Shown: one piece after another, positions 46,998 through 56,170 of the stretch | How the letters are laid out: each line of letters starts with the position of its first letter | How positions within the stretch are numbered: position 1 is the stretch's first letter | Source: Sphingobacterium bovistauri | Lineage (GTDB): Bacteria > Bacteroidota > Bacteroidia > Sphingobacteriales > Sphingobacteriaceae | Assembly: GCF_020295405.1 (NCBI RefSeq) | Contig: NZ_JADEYP010000003.1 | Span: 1 to 64,000, forward strand | Direction: 5' to 3' | Length of the DNA: 64,000 bases | Position numbers and translations under genes: made by a program | The notes under the pieces: model-generated | The model's input: the letters and a program-made list of their open reading frames with translations, nothing else | Database searches by the model: none | Told to the model about the DNA's origin: nothing

Positions 46998-48506
46998 ATG
47001 AAAAAGATATTTAGTTTATCATTGGTACTATTATTACTCATGTGTACCTCTTGTGGCAAATTTTTGGAAGAATCATCACAAGATCTTATACGTCCACAAA
47101 ATGTAGAACACTACAAAGAGTTATTACGTGGCGAAGGGTATTACAAGACGATTCAACGTGAAGGATGGTTCTTTGATGTAATGACAGATAATATTCATTT
47201 AATGGATTTGAAATATCCTAGTACAACGACTAATTCAGTCGATCAGCGCGCGAGGAATCCATACCAATGGGCACAAAATCTGGAAATAACTACAGGAACT
47301 TTTAAAGATGGATTTTATCAATTTGTCTATAAAAATATACTGGCAGCAAATAGTTGCTTAGAGGGAGCAGAAGAAGCCACTGGCACGACTCAAGAGATTA
47401 GTTCTTTAAAAGGTCAAGCGTATTTTATACGTGCATACGGCTATTTTTTATTAGCTAATGCCTATGCGCAAGCTTACAATGAGTCAAACGATGAAGACCT
47501 GTCTGTTCCAATAAAATTGACCTCTACTCCAACACTTGAACAATTTGCTAGAGCTACTAGAAAGGAAGTGTGGAGTTTAATAGCCTCAGATATCGAAGAT
47601 GCAATTTCTGAACTTTCAACGGCAAAAGACGCTAAGAATCTTTATGAAGTAAACTATAAAGCGGCTTTATTACTAGCTTCTAGAATATATTTATTCATGG
47701 AGGATTATGAAAAGGCAATAAAATATGGAGAAAAATTTATTGATTTACATCCAAATCTTCGTAATATCTCTAATTACACGAGCGTTCCGAACTTGTTAGG
47801 GGCTAGTCGTGGAGATAAGGTCTTTTTGTATGTTCCTGATAATCCAGAGGTAGTTTTTGCTTTTGGAACGACCTGGGATTATGCTTCTTGTGGTAGCCAT
47901 TTATTTTATTCTTACCAATCTGTAGGTGCATCAAATTTGAATTATAGTGTATCAAAAGGTGTTAAGGGTGCACTTTATGACATGTATGACGTAAAGGATA
48001 AAAGAAGATCTACATGGTTTGGCGCTCCATTCCTAACCGCTGGTATGTATTTAGCGAGACCATACCATACTATTATGAAAATAAGTGATTTGGATGGGTG
48101 TAAATCAACGCATAATTTTCGTTCAGGGGAGGTATACCTTACTTTAGCAGAGGCGTATGCGCGCAAATCAAATCCTGACGTAGCAAAATCTATTCAATAT
48201 TTGAATGTCTTACGTCAGAATAGAATTAACCAATATGTTAATTTGGCACCTTCTGATTTTTCAAATGATCAAAAGCTTATTGAATTCATTTGGGATGAGC
48301 GACGTCGAGAACTTTGCTTTGAAGAATTTCATAGGTGGTGGGATTTAAGAAGAATAGGTCAGCCTCGCTTGGAGCATGAATATTTTGATGATGTATATGT
48401 TTTGGCAGAAAAAGATCCTGCATATATTTTGAATTTTCCGAAATCAGAGGTAGAATATAGTCCAAAATTGGTTCAGAATCAAAGGCCCGTTCGAAATCCT
48501 GAATAA
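46998..48506 (+). CDS. SusD/RagB-family nutrient-binding lipoprotein
   Basis: A 502-residue surface lipoprotein (leader ends LMCTSC, Cys 17) that captures substrate and closes the SusC barrel like a lid. TPR-like helices include QAYFIRAYGYFLLANAYAQA (about 137-156) and AALLLASRIYLFMEDYEKAI (about 221-240). The C-terminal SusD signature is FIWDERRRELCFEEFHRWWD (about 431-450). It starts 17 bases after the SusC gene. Ligand unknown. Confidence 0.93.
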   Translation: MKKIFSLSLVLLLLMCTSCGKFLEESSQDLIRPQNVEHYKELLRGEGYYKTIQREGWFFDVMTDNIHLMDLKYPSTTTNSVDQRARNPYQWAQNLEITTGTFKDGFYQFVYKNILAANSCLEGAEEATGTTQEISSLKGQAYFIRAYGYFLLANAYAQAYNESNDEDLSVPIKLTSTPTLEQFARATRKEVWSLIASDIEDAISELSTAKDAKNLYEVNYKAALLLASRIYLFMEDYEKAIKYGEKFIDLHPNLRNISNYTSVPNLLGASRGDKVFLYVPDNPEVVFAFGTTWDYASCGSHLFYSYQSVGASNLNYSVSKGVKGALYDMYDVKDKRRSTWFGAPFLTAGMYLARPYHTIMKISDLDGCKSTHNFRSGEVYLTLAEAYARKSNPDVAKSIQYLNVLRQNRINQYVNLAPSDFSNDQKLIEFIWDERRRELCFEEFHRWWDLRRIGQPRLEHEYFDDVYVLAEKDPAYILNFPKSEVEYSPKLVQNQRPVRNPE

Positions 48507-48533
48507 TCGATTTATCCAATAAATTTATAAATT

Positions 48534-49442
48534 ATGAAATTTAAAGATATAATTTTTAGTGCGCTTCTTACCATACTAATGGTTGGTTGTGATAAAAGTG
48601 AACCCTTTGACGGAGAAGTGGAAGTGTTTGAGCGTCCTAAATTTAACACATCAATAGCTTCTGGGAAAAAGATGCAAGAGATGTATGAAAAATACAATGT
48701 GCTTTTTATATCAGAATATAAACTAGAAGATATTCGATATGATTGGAATGAAATATTGGAATTTAATACTTCTGAAACATCTTATTATACTATAAGTCCA
48801 GCAAATGAAAGTTATGTTGTCGCAACTATTGATTCTGTAGAATCATGGGTTTTATCAGCTTTTCCTCTTGAATTTGCTAAAAAATATTCACCATTGAATA
48901 TTGTGCTAGCTGATACTATGTCTAGAAAGTATGCGACAACTTTTAATACTGTAACGCAAAAGTACAATGTTGTACATCAGCTTTATGAAGGCTTTATAAC
49001 CAAGAATAATACAATATTGTCTAGCGTATCACCTCGTTTTGATGAAGTTAAGTCTAAAAGAATTCTCCGAGAAGCTTGGATGTCTTTATTCATTGAACGA
49101 ATGTTTAATCAACTTCCTGCTGTATCTGATTTTGCGCCAATAAGTCAAGAAGCCTATGCAAGGTCTTCATTTCCTAATGCAGACGATGTAATGGCGAAGT
49201 ATGCACTAGTAAAGCGGTCGAGACTGAAGCAAACAGGTAGTAGTGCTACCTCAACTTGGGGTAAAGTAACGTTAGCTCAGGATTTCGGAGATTTTGTTGC
49301 TTTTATAGTATATACCCCTGACGCCGAAAAGCAAGTAGCATATTCTAAAAATGCTAATATATTTAAGAAGGTGAATATAGTTAAAGCTTATTTTAAGGAA
49401 AATTTTAATATAGAATTGCCTTATAGACCCATCGCCAACTAA
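48534..49442 (+). CDS. Lipoprotein related to Sus-locus zinc metallopeptidases, motif lost
   Basis: A 302-residue lipoprotein (leader ends LMVGC, Cys 19). Its layout resembles the putative zinc-binding metallopeptidase lipoproteins often found after SusD genes: a YNVLFISEYKLEDIRYDWN segment near residue 54, and a late DFGDFVAFIVYTPDAEKQ. Where those proteins carry HExxH, this one appears to read REAWM (residues 179-183), so the zinc-binding histidines are absent. The comparison is by memory and eye. If correct it is a pseudoenzyme, perhaps a peptide- or protein-binding surface component of the SusCD complex. It is the third gene of the operon and is followed by a bidirectional terminator. Confidence 0.6.
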   Translation: MKFKDIIFSALLTILMVGCDKSEPFDGEVEVFERPKFNTSIASGKKMQEMYEKYNVLFISEYKLEDIRYDWNEILEFNTSETSYYTISPANESYVVATIDSVESWVLSAFPLEFAKKYSPLNIVLADTMSRKYATTFNTVTQKYNVVHQLYEGFITKNNTILSSVSPRFDEVKSKRILREAWMSLFIERMFNQLPAVSDFAPISQEAYARSSFPNADDVMAKYALVKRSRLKQTGSSATSTWGKVTLAQDFGDFVAFIVYTPDAEKQVAYSKNANIFKKVNIVKAYFKENFNIELPYRPIAN

Positions 49443-49452
49443 TTGGGTAGAT

Positions 49453-49487
49453 ATAATTCAGTGTAGTTTTGTGCTACACTGAATTAT
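49453..49487. terminator. Bidirectional terminator overlapping the MFS stop codon
   Basis: ATAATTCAGTGTAG (49453-49466) pairs perfectly with CTACACTGAATTAT (49474-49487), loop TTTTGTG. The right arm encodes the last codons of the convergent MFS gene. It separates two convergent genes. Confidence 0.75.
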
Positions 49488-50667
49488 CTTTAGTCTCTCT
49501 AAATATCTTCAATTTACTCGTCATAATAAACATAAGTAACCCAAAGAAAGCGAAGACCCCGTATGAATAGCGCAAACTAGATATTTCAGCAATATAACCA
49601 ATCAATGGTGGACCTAACAAGAAACCCAAGTAACTTACGCTTGAAACCATGGCTAGGGCTACTCCAGAAGGGATATTCTTATTTTGTCCCGCCAAGCTAT
49701 AGACCGTAGGAATATTACAAGCTACACCTATCCCAACCAGCATAAAGGCTAGTGTACATAGCCAAAATTGAGGAAAGAGTACAGATAGCATCATCCCCAA
49801 AAACATCAAAATACCACTAATTTGTAAGGTTCTTTTACGACCGATTCGACTGATTATATAATCTCCGACAAAACGACCTATAGCCATCATAACCATAAAA
49901 GAAGCGTAGCCTACTATAATTAGATTCTCTGGCGCACCTACAATATCTTTAAAATATACGCCACTCCAATCAAACATAGCGCCCTCAGTCGCCATGCTAA
50001 AGAAACCAATAATACCTAATTGCACTAAAGTGCTTTCTGGTTTGGTGAACATCGATCTCTTTTCTTGATTGTCTGATTTTCCAGGTATTAAATATTTGTA
50101 ATTGATTAGTGTATTCAATAAGATCAACACAAAAATTATAATGAAATGTGTTAATGTATCAATGCCTATATTCATTGTGAGTAGACCTATCAAAGCACCA
50201 GTAAACCCAGCTATACTCCATGCACCATGAAATGATGACATAATGGACTTTTCATATATTTTTTCAACGGCAACTCCTTGTGTATTTACAGCAATATTGC
50301 ACATATTGCCTACAATACCGAAAGAAAACAATACAGCGCCTAATTGATATGCATTGTTTGCAAAACCAATAGAACACAGTATTAATGCATATATAATGGC
50401 TACTATACGCATAACTTTCGCACTTCCATACGTCGTTACAAGTTTTCCAGAAAATGGCATGGTAAGAAGTTGTGCTACAGGCATCATAAGTAGTAGCGTA
50501 CCTAGTTGGGCTTCACTGAGTTCCAACTTATCTTTTATAGTTGGGATACGACTCGCCCATGAGGAAAAGGCCAATCCTTGACAAAAGAAGAATAGTGAAA
50601 CAGCTATACGTATGCGTTGGCGACTGGGGGAATTAGGCTCATGCATAGAGCTATCTATTTTATTCAT
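49474..50667 (-). CDS. MFS transporter (YbjJ-like)
   Basis: A 397-residue major facilitator superfamily protein with 12 predicted membrane segments. The first has FFFCQGLAFSSWASRIPTIK, a pattern I associate with the YbjJ/FucP-like branch. The SGKLVTTYGSAKVMRI loop between helices 2 and 3 is the MFS signature region. VNTQGVAVEKIYEKSIMSSF and HGAWSIAGFTGALIGLL are also typical. The substrate is unknown. It lies between two Sus-type loci but faces away from the pectin locus, so a link with sugar uptake is possible but unproven. Confidence 0.85.
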   Translation of the reverse strand: MNKIDSSMHEPNSPSRQRIRIAVSLFFFCQGLAFSSWASRIPTIKDKLELSEAQLGTLLLMMPVAQLLTMPFSGKLVTTYGSAKVMRIVAIIYALILCSIGFANNAYQLGAVLFSFGIVGNMCNIAVNTQGVAVEKIYEKSIMSSFHGAWSIAGFTGALIGLLTMNIGIDTLTHFIIIFVLILLNTLINYKYLIPGKSDNQEKRSMFTKPESTLVQLGIIGFFSMATEGAMFDWSGVYFKDIVGAPENLIIVGYASFMVMMAIGRFVGDYIISRIGRKRTLQISGILMFLGMMLSVLFPQFWLCTLAFMLVGIGVACNIPTVYSLAGQNKNIPSGVALAMVSSVSYLGFLLGPPLIGYIAEISSLRYSYGVFAFFGLLMFIMTSKLKIFRETKDNSV

Positions 50668-50685
50668 CTAAAAAATTTTGGTCTG

Positions 50686-50693
50686 CAAAGGTA
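50686..50693 (-). promoter_or_regulatory. MFS gene -7 element
   Basis: TACCTTTG on the minus strand, exact TAnnTTTG match, 18 bases before the ATG at 50667. No clear upstream element. Confidence 0.45.
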
Positions 50694-50934
50694 CGTATTC
50701 ATACCCGTTATTTATATTCCAGAATTATCCAAACCTGATACTAAATTTTCTAGTGTATCTTATAAAGTGAATAAAATTAGAATGTGGACAATTATTTTAT
50801 TAATTCAATTTGACATTTTTATATGAGTGCATAGTTTATGCCGTAATATGTCATCTCAACTAGATCGTTCAGTTTTTGTTGAAAAAGGCCATTTAAATGG
50901 TTAAAATCAATGTTTTTTTGTTTTACAGCTTGCA

Positions 50935-50982
50935 ATCGTTGTCGGCATCGTTTGCGCAATTTTTGCCGTAAACGTTGCTAAA
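50935..50982 (+). promoter_or_regulatory. Four tandem 12-base repeats upstream of pectin susC
   Basis: In exact 12-base register: ATCGTTGTCGGC, ATCGTTTGCGCA, ATTTTTGCCGTA, AACGTTGCTAAA. The first is part of TGCAATCGTTGTCGG (50931-50945), which recurs near the other pectin genes. Direct repeats at about one helical turn suit AraC-type or hybrid two-component regulators. The last repeat overlaps a TTG that could serve the -7-like TATACTTG at 51000. Confidence 0.6.
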
Positions 50983-51159
50983 ACAGGGGGCTATTACGTT
51001 ATACTTGTATATAATATTATCATTTACCTATGAAATATTATGCCAACCTCAGTATGAGGTGATAACCATTTAAAACAAGTTATAAACTATTTTTTGACAA
51101 GGCTATGTAATGAGTAAAATCAGATAGTATTTGTCTTTAACCAATTAAAACTATTCACT

Positions 51160-54100
51160 ATGAGGGTAATGTTTACTGTGCTCATGCTGATTTTGACATG
51201 GCAATTCTCATTTGCTCAACAAAGATCAGTTAATGGTGTTGTATCGGATGGCAATAACCAGCCTTTATCTGGTGTGACTGTAAGTGTAAAAGGGAGTAAT
51301 CGGCAAGCAATGACCGATGCACAGGGCAAATTCAAAATTCAAGTTAATTCCACTAAAGAGATTATTGTAGCAACACTAATGGGGTATACTACCCATGAAA
51401 TCGTAGTTGGTAGTCAAAATAATCTAGCTCTTACGTTGGCCAATACGGAGGAGAGTCTTGAGGAGGTAGTGGTTATAGGTTATGGAACTGTAAAGCGTAA
51501 AGATTTGACGGGAGCAGTTTCTTCGGTAGATGCTAAAACTATTGCAGCAGCGCCAGTAGCTTCAGCATTGGAGGCTATTCAAGGGCGTGTTGCCGGTTTG
51601 AATATTGCGAGCACTGAAGGATCTCCAGACGCTGAATTGACGGTTCGAGTACGTGGCGGAGGCTCAATTACACAGGACAATTCACCCTTGTATATTGTTG
51701 ATGGATTTCCGGTAAATTCCATTTCTGAGATTGCACCTCAAGATATTGAGACAATAGATATTTTGAAAGATGCCTCTTCCACAGCTATTTATGGTTCTCG
51801 TGGCGCCAACGGTGTAATTTTGGTGACCACTAAAAGTGGCAAGGCTGGTCGAACAAGTATCAGTCTAAACGCATTTACAGGTGTTCGAAATTTAGCTAAT
51901 AAGCTGGACGTATTGGATCCCTTGGATTATGTAACTTGGCAATACGAACAAGCATTATTAGCCAATAAATTAAATAACTACACAGACTATTTTGGCAATT
52001 TTCAAGATATCGACTTGTATGCTAATGTACAAGCAAATGACTGGCAGGACATCATATTTGGTCGTACAGGAAATACCTATAACCAAAATATTAGCTTCAA
52101 TGGTGGTAGTGAAAAAACAAAGTTTAGCGTAAGTCACTCTTTTGTGAAGGACAAAGCGATTATGCAGATGTCCGACTATCAACGTCAAAATGCCAATTTC
52201 AAATTAAACCACAAATTATATGAAAATTTGACGTTGGATCTTGGAGTTCGTTATTCGGATATGCGTGTCAATGGGGGAGGTATGAATGAGCAAAATGAAA
52301 AATCATCTGCTGATTCACGTCTTAAATATGCCATGTTATATCCTCCATTCCCTGTTGAAGGACTAACGACCTCCACAGAGACAGATGATGACTTTAATTT
52401 ATATAGCCCAATTATCGCTATTTCGGATAATGACCAATATTTTCAACGTAAAACATACAATCTGAATGCTGGTTTGACCTATGAAATCGTAGATAATTTG
52501 CGTTTGCGTAGTGAATTTGGGTACGATAGCTACCGCAATGATCAAGATCGTTTTTATGGGGGAACGACTTATTATGTACGTAATGTTCCTGCTAGAGAAA
52601 ACCAAAATCTTCCAGCATTGGGAATTACCAATTCTAATCGTAACGGGTGGCGAAATACCAATACATTAAATTATGATTTCAAAAAGCACATTTCTGATGA
52701 TCATTCTTTAAATATGTTGCTTGGTCAAGAATATTTAATTATTCAAAATCAAGTTTTGAATAATATGATGCATGGTTTTCCATCTGAGTTTTCATTCGAT
52801 GAGGCACGCAAGTTGACTACACAAGGCAAGCCATTTTCTGTCGACAACAACTTTGCTCCTGATGATAAATTATTGTCATTTTTTGGTCGAGCAAACTATG
52901 GCTACAAAGAAAAATATTTGTTGAGTGCTACGTTTAGAGCGGACGGTTCCTCTAAGCTGTCAACAAATAATCGCTGGGGGTATTTTCCTTCAGTATCAGG
53001 GGCTTGGCGTATCTCGGGGGAAGAGTTTTTACAAGATGCGGCATGGTTGAGTGATTTGAAAATCAGAGCGAGTTATGGCGCTGCGGGAAATAATCGTATT
53101 CCTTCGGGCCTATTGGTTCAGACCTTTAATAATTCAGTCACTTCTTGGGTTAATGGGTACAGTAATTATTGGGCAGCATCTAAAACAATGGCTAACCCAG
53201 ATTTAAAATGGGAAACTACCATTACGCGCAATATAGGTTTGGATTTTTCATTGCTTAAAAATAGGCTGAGTGGTACTGTCGATGCCTATTTAAATAAAAC
53301 TAAAGATTTATTAATAGCATATCCAGTTGCAGGGACGGGGTATGATATTCAATTTCGTAATATAGGTAATACGCAAAATAAGGGACTAGAGTTCTCATTA
53401 AATTATACTGCGGTGCGCAAGACGAATTTTGATCTGACGCTTAATGCTAATATCGCATTCAATAGAAATGAAGTATTGGATTTGGGATCATTAGAAAATA
53501 TTCCGGGAACTTCTGGTTGGGCTTCGACAGCAATCAATATGGATTACCTTGTTCAAGTAGGGTCGGCTGTAGGCAGGATGTATGGCTACCAAAGTGATGG
53601 TCGTTATGAAGTGTCAGATTTTGAAGGTTTTATAGGTAATCAGTGGAAGCTTAAAGAAGGTGTTGCTACAGCTTCGGATGTGGTTGGTACCATACGCCCA
53701 GGATCTATGAAATTGAAGGATTTGAATGGAGATAAAAGAGTTTCAGTTGACGACCGTACATTTATAGGTAATGCAAATCCTTTAAATACTGGTGGATTCT
53801 CTATTGCTTCACGTATTTACAATTTTGATTTAGCCGCATATTTCAATTGGTCTTACGGTAATGATGTGTATAATGCCAACAAGATTGAGTATACAAGTAC
53901 AAGTCAATACTTCTCTCGAAATATGTTGAAGGAGATGGAGTCCGGAAAACGTTGGACGAATTTGAGAGCTGATGGTACAATCAGTAATGATCCCGCTGAA
54001 CTAGAGCAAATGAATGCCAATACAACCATGTGGTCTCCATACATTGGTCGATTTGTATTTAGTGATTATGCAATTGAGGATGGTTCTTTTTTACGTATGA

Positions 54101-54327
54101 GTACGTTAACATTGGGCTATACTTTGCCAAAACATATTTCAACACGTTTGCGTATGCAGAATTTGAGGATATATGCATCTGGATATAATTTATGGTTGCT
54201 CACTAACTATTCTGGGTTTGATCCAGAAGTGTCTACACGTCGTCAGACACCAATGACTCCTGGGGTAGATTATTCGGCCTATCCAAAGAGCAGATCTTTC
54301 CTAGTTGGCCTTAACGTAAATTTTTAG
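51160..54327 (+). CDS. SusC/RagA-type TonB-dependent transporter (pectin locus)
   Basis: A 1055-residue outer-membrane importer, without an STN domain. Signal peptide 1-20 (ends FSFAQQ). Carboxypeptidase-regulatory-like domain about 22-100 (VNGVVSDGNNQPLSGVTVSV). A probable TonB box region, EEVVVIGYGTVKRKDLTGAV, leads into the plug with VRVRGGGSITQDNSPLYIVD and LKDASSTAIYGSRGANGVIL. The barrel ends in SFLVGLNVNF. It is the first gene of the pectin operon and should import pectic oligosaccharides with the SusD partner encoded next. Control is probably by a sugar-sensing activator acting at the 12-base repeats, not by an ECF sigma factor. Confidence 0.94.
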   Translation: MRVMFTVLMLILTWQFSFAQQRSVNGVVSDGNNQPLSGVTVSVKGSNRQAMTDAQGKFKIQVNSTKEIIVATLMGYTTHEIVVGSQNNLALTLANTEESLEEVVVIGYGTVKRKDLTGAVSSVDAKTIAAAPVASALEAIQGRVAGLNIASTEGSPDAELTVRVRGGGSITQDNSPLYIVDGFPVNSISEIAPQDIETIDILKDASSTAIYGSRGANGVILVTTKSGKAGRTSISLNAFTGVRNLANKLDVLDPLDYVTWQYEQALLANKLNNYTDYFGNFQDIDLYANVQANDWQDIIFGRTGNTYNQNISFNGGSEKTKFSVSHSFVKDKAIMQMSDYQRQNANFKLNHKLYENLTLDLGVRYSDMRVNGGGMNEQNEKSSADSRLKYAMLYPPFPVEGLTTSTETDDDFNLYSPIIAISDNDQYFQRKTYNLNAGLTYEIVDNLRLRSEFGYDSYRNDQDRFYGGTTYYVRNVPARENQNLPALGITNSNRNGWRNTNTLNYDFKKHISDDHSLNMLLGQEYLIIQNQVLNNMMHGFPSEFSFDEARKLTTQGKPFSVDNNFAPDDKLLSFFGRANYGYKEKYLLSATFRADGSSKLSTNNRWGYFPSVSGAWRISGEEFLQDAAWLSDLKIRASYGAAGNNRIPSGLLVQTFNNSVTSWVNGYSNYWAASKTMANPDLKWETTITRNIGLDFSLLKNRLSGTVDAYLNKTKDLLIAYPVAGTGYDIQFRNIGNTQNKGLEFSLNYTAVRKTNFDLTLNANIAFNRNEVLDLGSLENIPGTSGWASTAINMDYLVQVGSAVGRMYGYQSDGRYEVSDFEGFIGNQWKLKEGVATASDVVGTIRPGSMKLKDLNGDKRVSVDDRTFIGNANPLNTGGFSIASRIYNFDLAAYFNWSYGNDVYNANKIEYTSTSQYFSRNMLKEMESGKRWTNLRADGTISNDPAELEQMNANTTMWSPYIGRFVFSDYAIEDGSFLRMSTLTLGYTLPKHISTRLRMQNLRIYASGYNLWLLTNYSGFDPEVSTRRQTPMTPGVDYSAYPKSRSFLVGLNVNF

Positions 54328-54348
54328 TGAGATTTAAATTGACTGATT

Positions 54349-56160
54349 ATGAAAAAAATTATAACACTTAGTTTAATACTAACAGCAACTTTTACAACTT
54401 GGAGTTGTAATGATATATTAGAAGCTCCGACAAAATCGTCACTTGATGAGTCTGTTATTTTTTCAACGCCCAGCCTTGCTGAAGGGGTGATTCCAGGAAT
54501 TTTACAGTCTTTTGGTGAGACAAACTCGTATAGAGGAAGGTATCTGGTGTTTTATGGGACCAATACCGATGTAGAAGTTTACAGCTCGCTCAAGACAATT
54601 AATGACGATAGATCACTATTGACAAATTATAATACTAATGTCCAAAATGCTCAAATGAATACCGACAATAATGCTTGGGCAAAGTTTTATGAAGGCATTG
54701 AGCGTGCGAATATGGCTATACGGGGACTTCGCAATTATGGCAATGTGGCGAATAATACGGCTATGGCTCAGGTTCTTGGTGAAGTTTTAGTCTTACGTGC
54801 GGTATTGTATAATGATTTGATCAAAGGCTGGGGGGATGTTCCAGCGCGTTTTGAACCGATTAACACCGAAACAACTTACTTACCAAGATCTGATCGAGAT
54901 GTGATATATAAACAACTGCTAGCAGACCTCGAAGAAGCAGCGAATTTATTGCCTTGGCCTAATGAAAGTAATGTGACACGTTCAGTAGAGCGTGTGAGCA
55001 AAGCTTTTGCGAAAGGCCTAAGAGCACGATTAGCGTTGGCTGCTGGAGGGTATGCACAGCGATTGGATGGAGCGGTAAGGTTAAGTACAGATCCTGAATT
55101 ATCTAAAGATAAGATGTATGCTATAGCTAAGAAAGAATGTTTGGAAATCATCCAAAGTAACACAGTTCGACTGTTAGGATTTGAGGAGTTATTCAAACGT
55201 TTCAATAGTGAAAATACTATGGCTGGTGGAGAATCTATTTGGGAGATTCCATTCAGTGAGGGGCGTGGACGTGTGATCTTTGATCTAGGAGTGCGTCATA
55301 TCAAAACAAATAAATACACAGGGCAAAATAGAGGAGGGACTACTGTCGCGAACCCATTAATTTGGTACGAATTCGACCGTGAAGATGTGCGCAGAGAGGT
55401 TTCTGTAGTTCCTTATGAGTGGGATCGAGCATCAGCTGATGCTGCCGATGCTGGTGGTTTTCAGGTACCGACAACGCTTGGTAGAATGTATTTTGGTAAA
55501 TATCGTTACGAATGGATGAGTAGACGTGTTACTTCTACTAATGATGATGGACTTAATTGGATGTATATGCGTTATGCTGATGTCGTGTTGATGGCTGCTG
55601 AAGCTATCAATGAATTGGACGGTCCGCAAGCAGCAGCACCATATTTGAAAATGATAGCAGATCGGGCTTTCCCTTCTAATTCAACGAAAGTAAATGCATT
55701 AATGACAACAGCTACAGCTTCAAAAACAGACTTTTTTAATGCCATTGTAGATCAACGTGCTTTAGAATTCACTGGAGAAATGTTGCGTAAAGGTGATTTA
55801 ATCCGTTGGAATTTGTTGGGTACAAAATTAGTTGAAGCTAAAACAAAGCTACAACAGCTAGAAAATAGAACAGGTAAGTATGCAAATCTACCAACTAAAA
55901 TTTACTACAAAACATCAGCTGATGGTGAGAGGGTCGAGATCTATGGGCTGAACTTTGGAAACACAGACGCTGAAGGTGCAACGTTAGGTTATACAGCTAA
56001 TAAAAATTGGACGATGTCTTCTACTGGTGATCAGAGTACCTATTGGGATGCATTGGTTTATCCAGGCAAGGATCCTAACAAACAACAATACTGGCCAATT
56101 TGGCAATTCTTTATTGAAGGGTCGAATGGTCAATTAAATAACAGTCATTTAAACCTATAA
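54349..56160 (+). CDS. SusD/RagB-family lipoprotein (pectin locus)
   Basis: A 603-residue surface lipoprotein (leader ends TTWSC, Cys 20), partner of the SusC just upstream (21 bases). SusD features are the N-terminal EAPTKSSLDESVIFSTPSLA, the helical GEVLVLRAVLYNDLIKGWGD (about 145-164) and the late FNAIVDQRALEFTGEMLRKG with DLIRWNLLG (about 464-490). It is longer than typical SusD (about 550). Context with pectate lyase and polygalacturonase points to oligogalacturonides as ligand. Confidence 0.92.
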   Translation: MKKIITLSLILTATFTTWSCNDILEAPTKSSLDESVIFSTPSLAEGVIPGILQSFGETNSYRGRYLVFYGTNTDVEVYSSLKTINDDRSLLTNYNTNVQNAQMNTDNNAWAKFYEGIERANMAIRGLRNYGNVANNTAMAQVLGEVLVLRAVLYNDLIKGWGDVPARFEPINTETTYLPRSDRDVIYKQLLADLEEAANLLPWPNESNVTRSVERVSKAFAKGLRARLALAAGGYAQRLDGAVRLSTDPELSKDKMYAIAKKECLEIIQSNTVRLLGFEELFKRFNSENTMAGGESIWEIPFSEGRGRVIFDLGVRHIKTNKYTGQNRGGTTVANPLIWYEFDREDVRREVSVVPYEWDRASADAADAGGFQVPTTLGRMYFGKYRYEWMSRRVTSTNDDGLNWMYMRYADVVLMAAEAINELDGPQAAAPYLKMIADRAFPSNSTKVNALMTTATASKTDFFNAIVDQRALEFTGEMLRKGDLIRWNLLGTKLVEAKTKLQQLENRTGKYANLPTKIYYKTSADGERVEIYGLNFGNTDAEGATLGYTANKNWTMSSTGDQSTYWDALVYPGKDPNKQQYWPIWQFFIEGSNGQLNNSHLNL

Positions 56161-56170
56161 ACTGAATATT

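Larger units (their letters stand above)
50668..51159. other. 492-base divergent regulatory region before the pectin susC
   Basis: Contains a -7 element for the MFS gene (50686-50693, minus), four tandem 12-base repeats (50935-50982), and a -7-like TATACTTG (51000-51007) that would give susC a leader of about 150 bases. A perfect small hairpin ACCTCA-GTA-TGAGGT (51046-51060) lies inside that leader. No coding sequence seen. Confidence 0.6.

Noticed and set aside
43432..56160. The two susC-susD pairs as a recent tandem duplication
   Set aside because: The proteins differ in length, in domain content (STN present only in the first) and throughout their sequence; they are distant paralogues.
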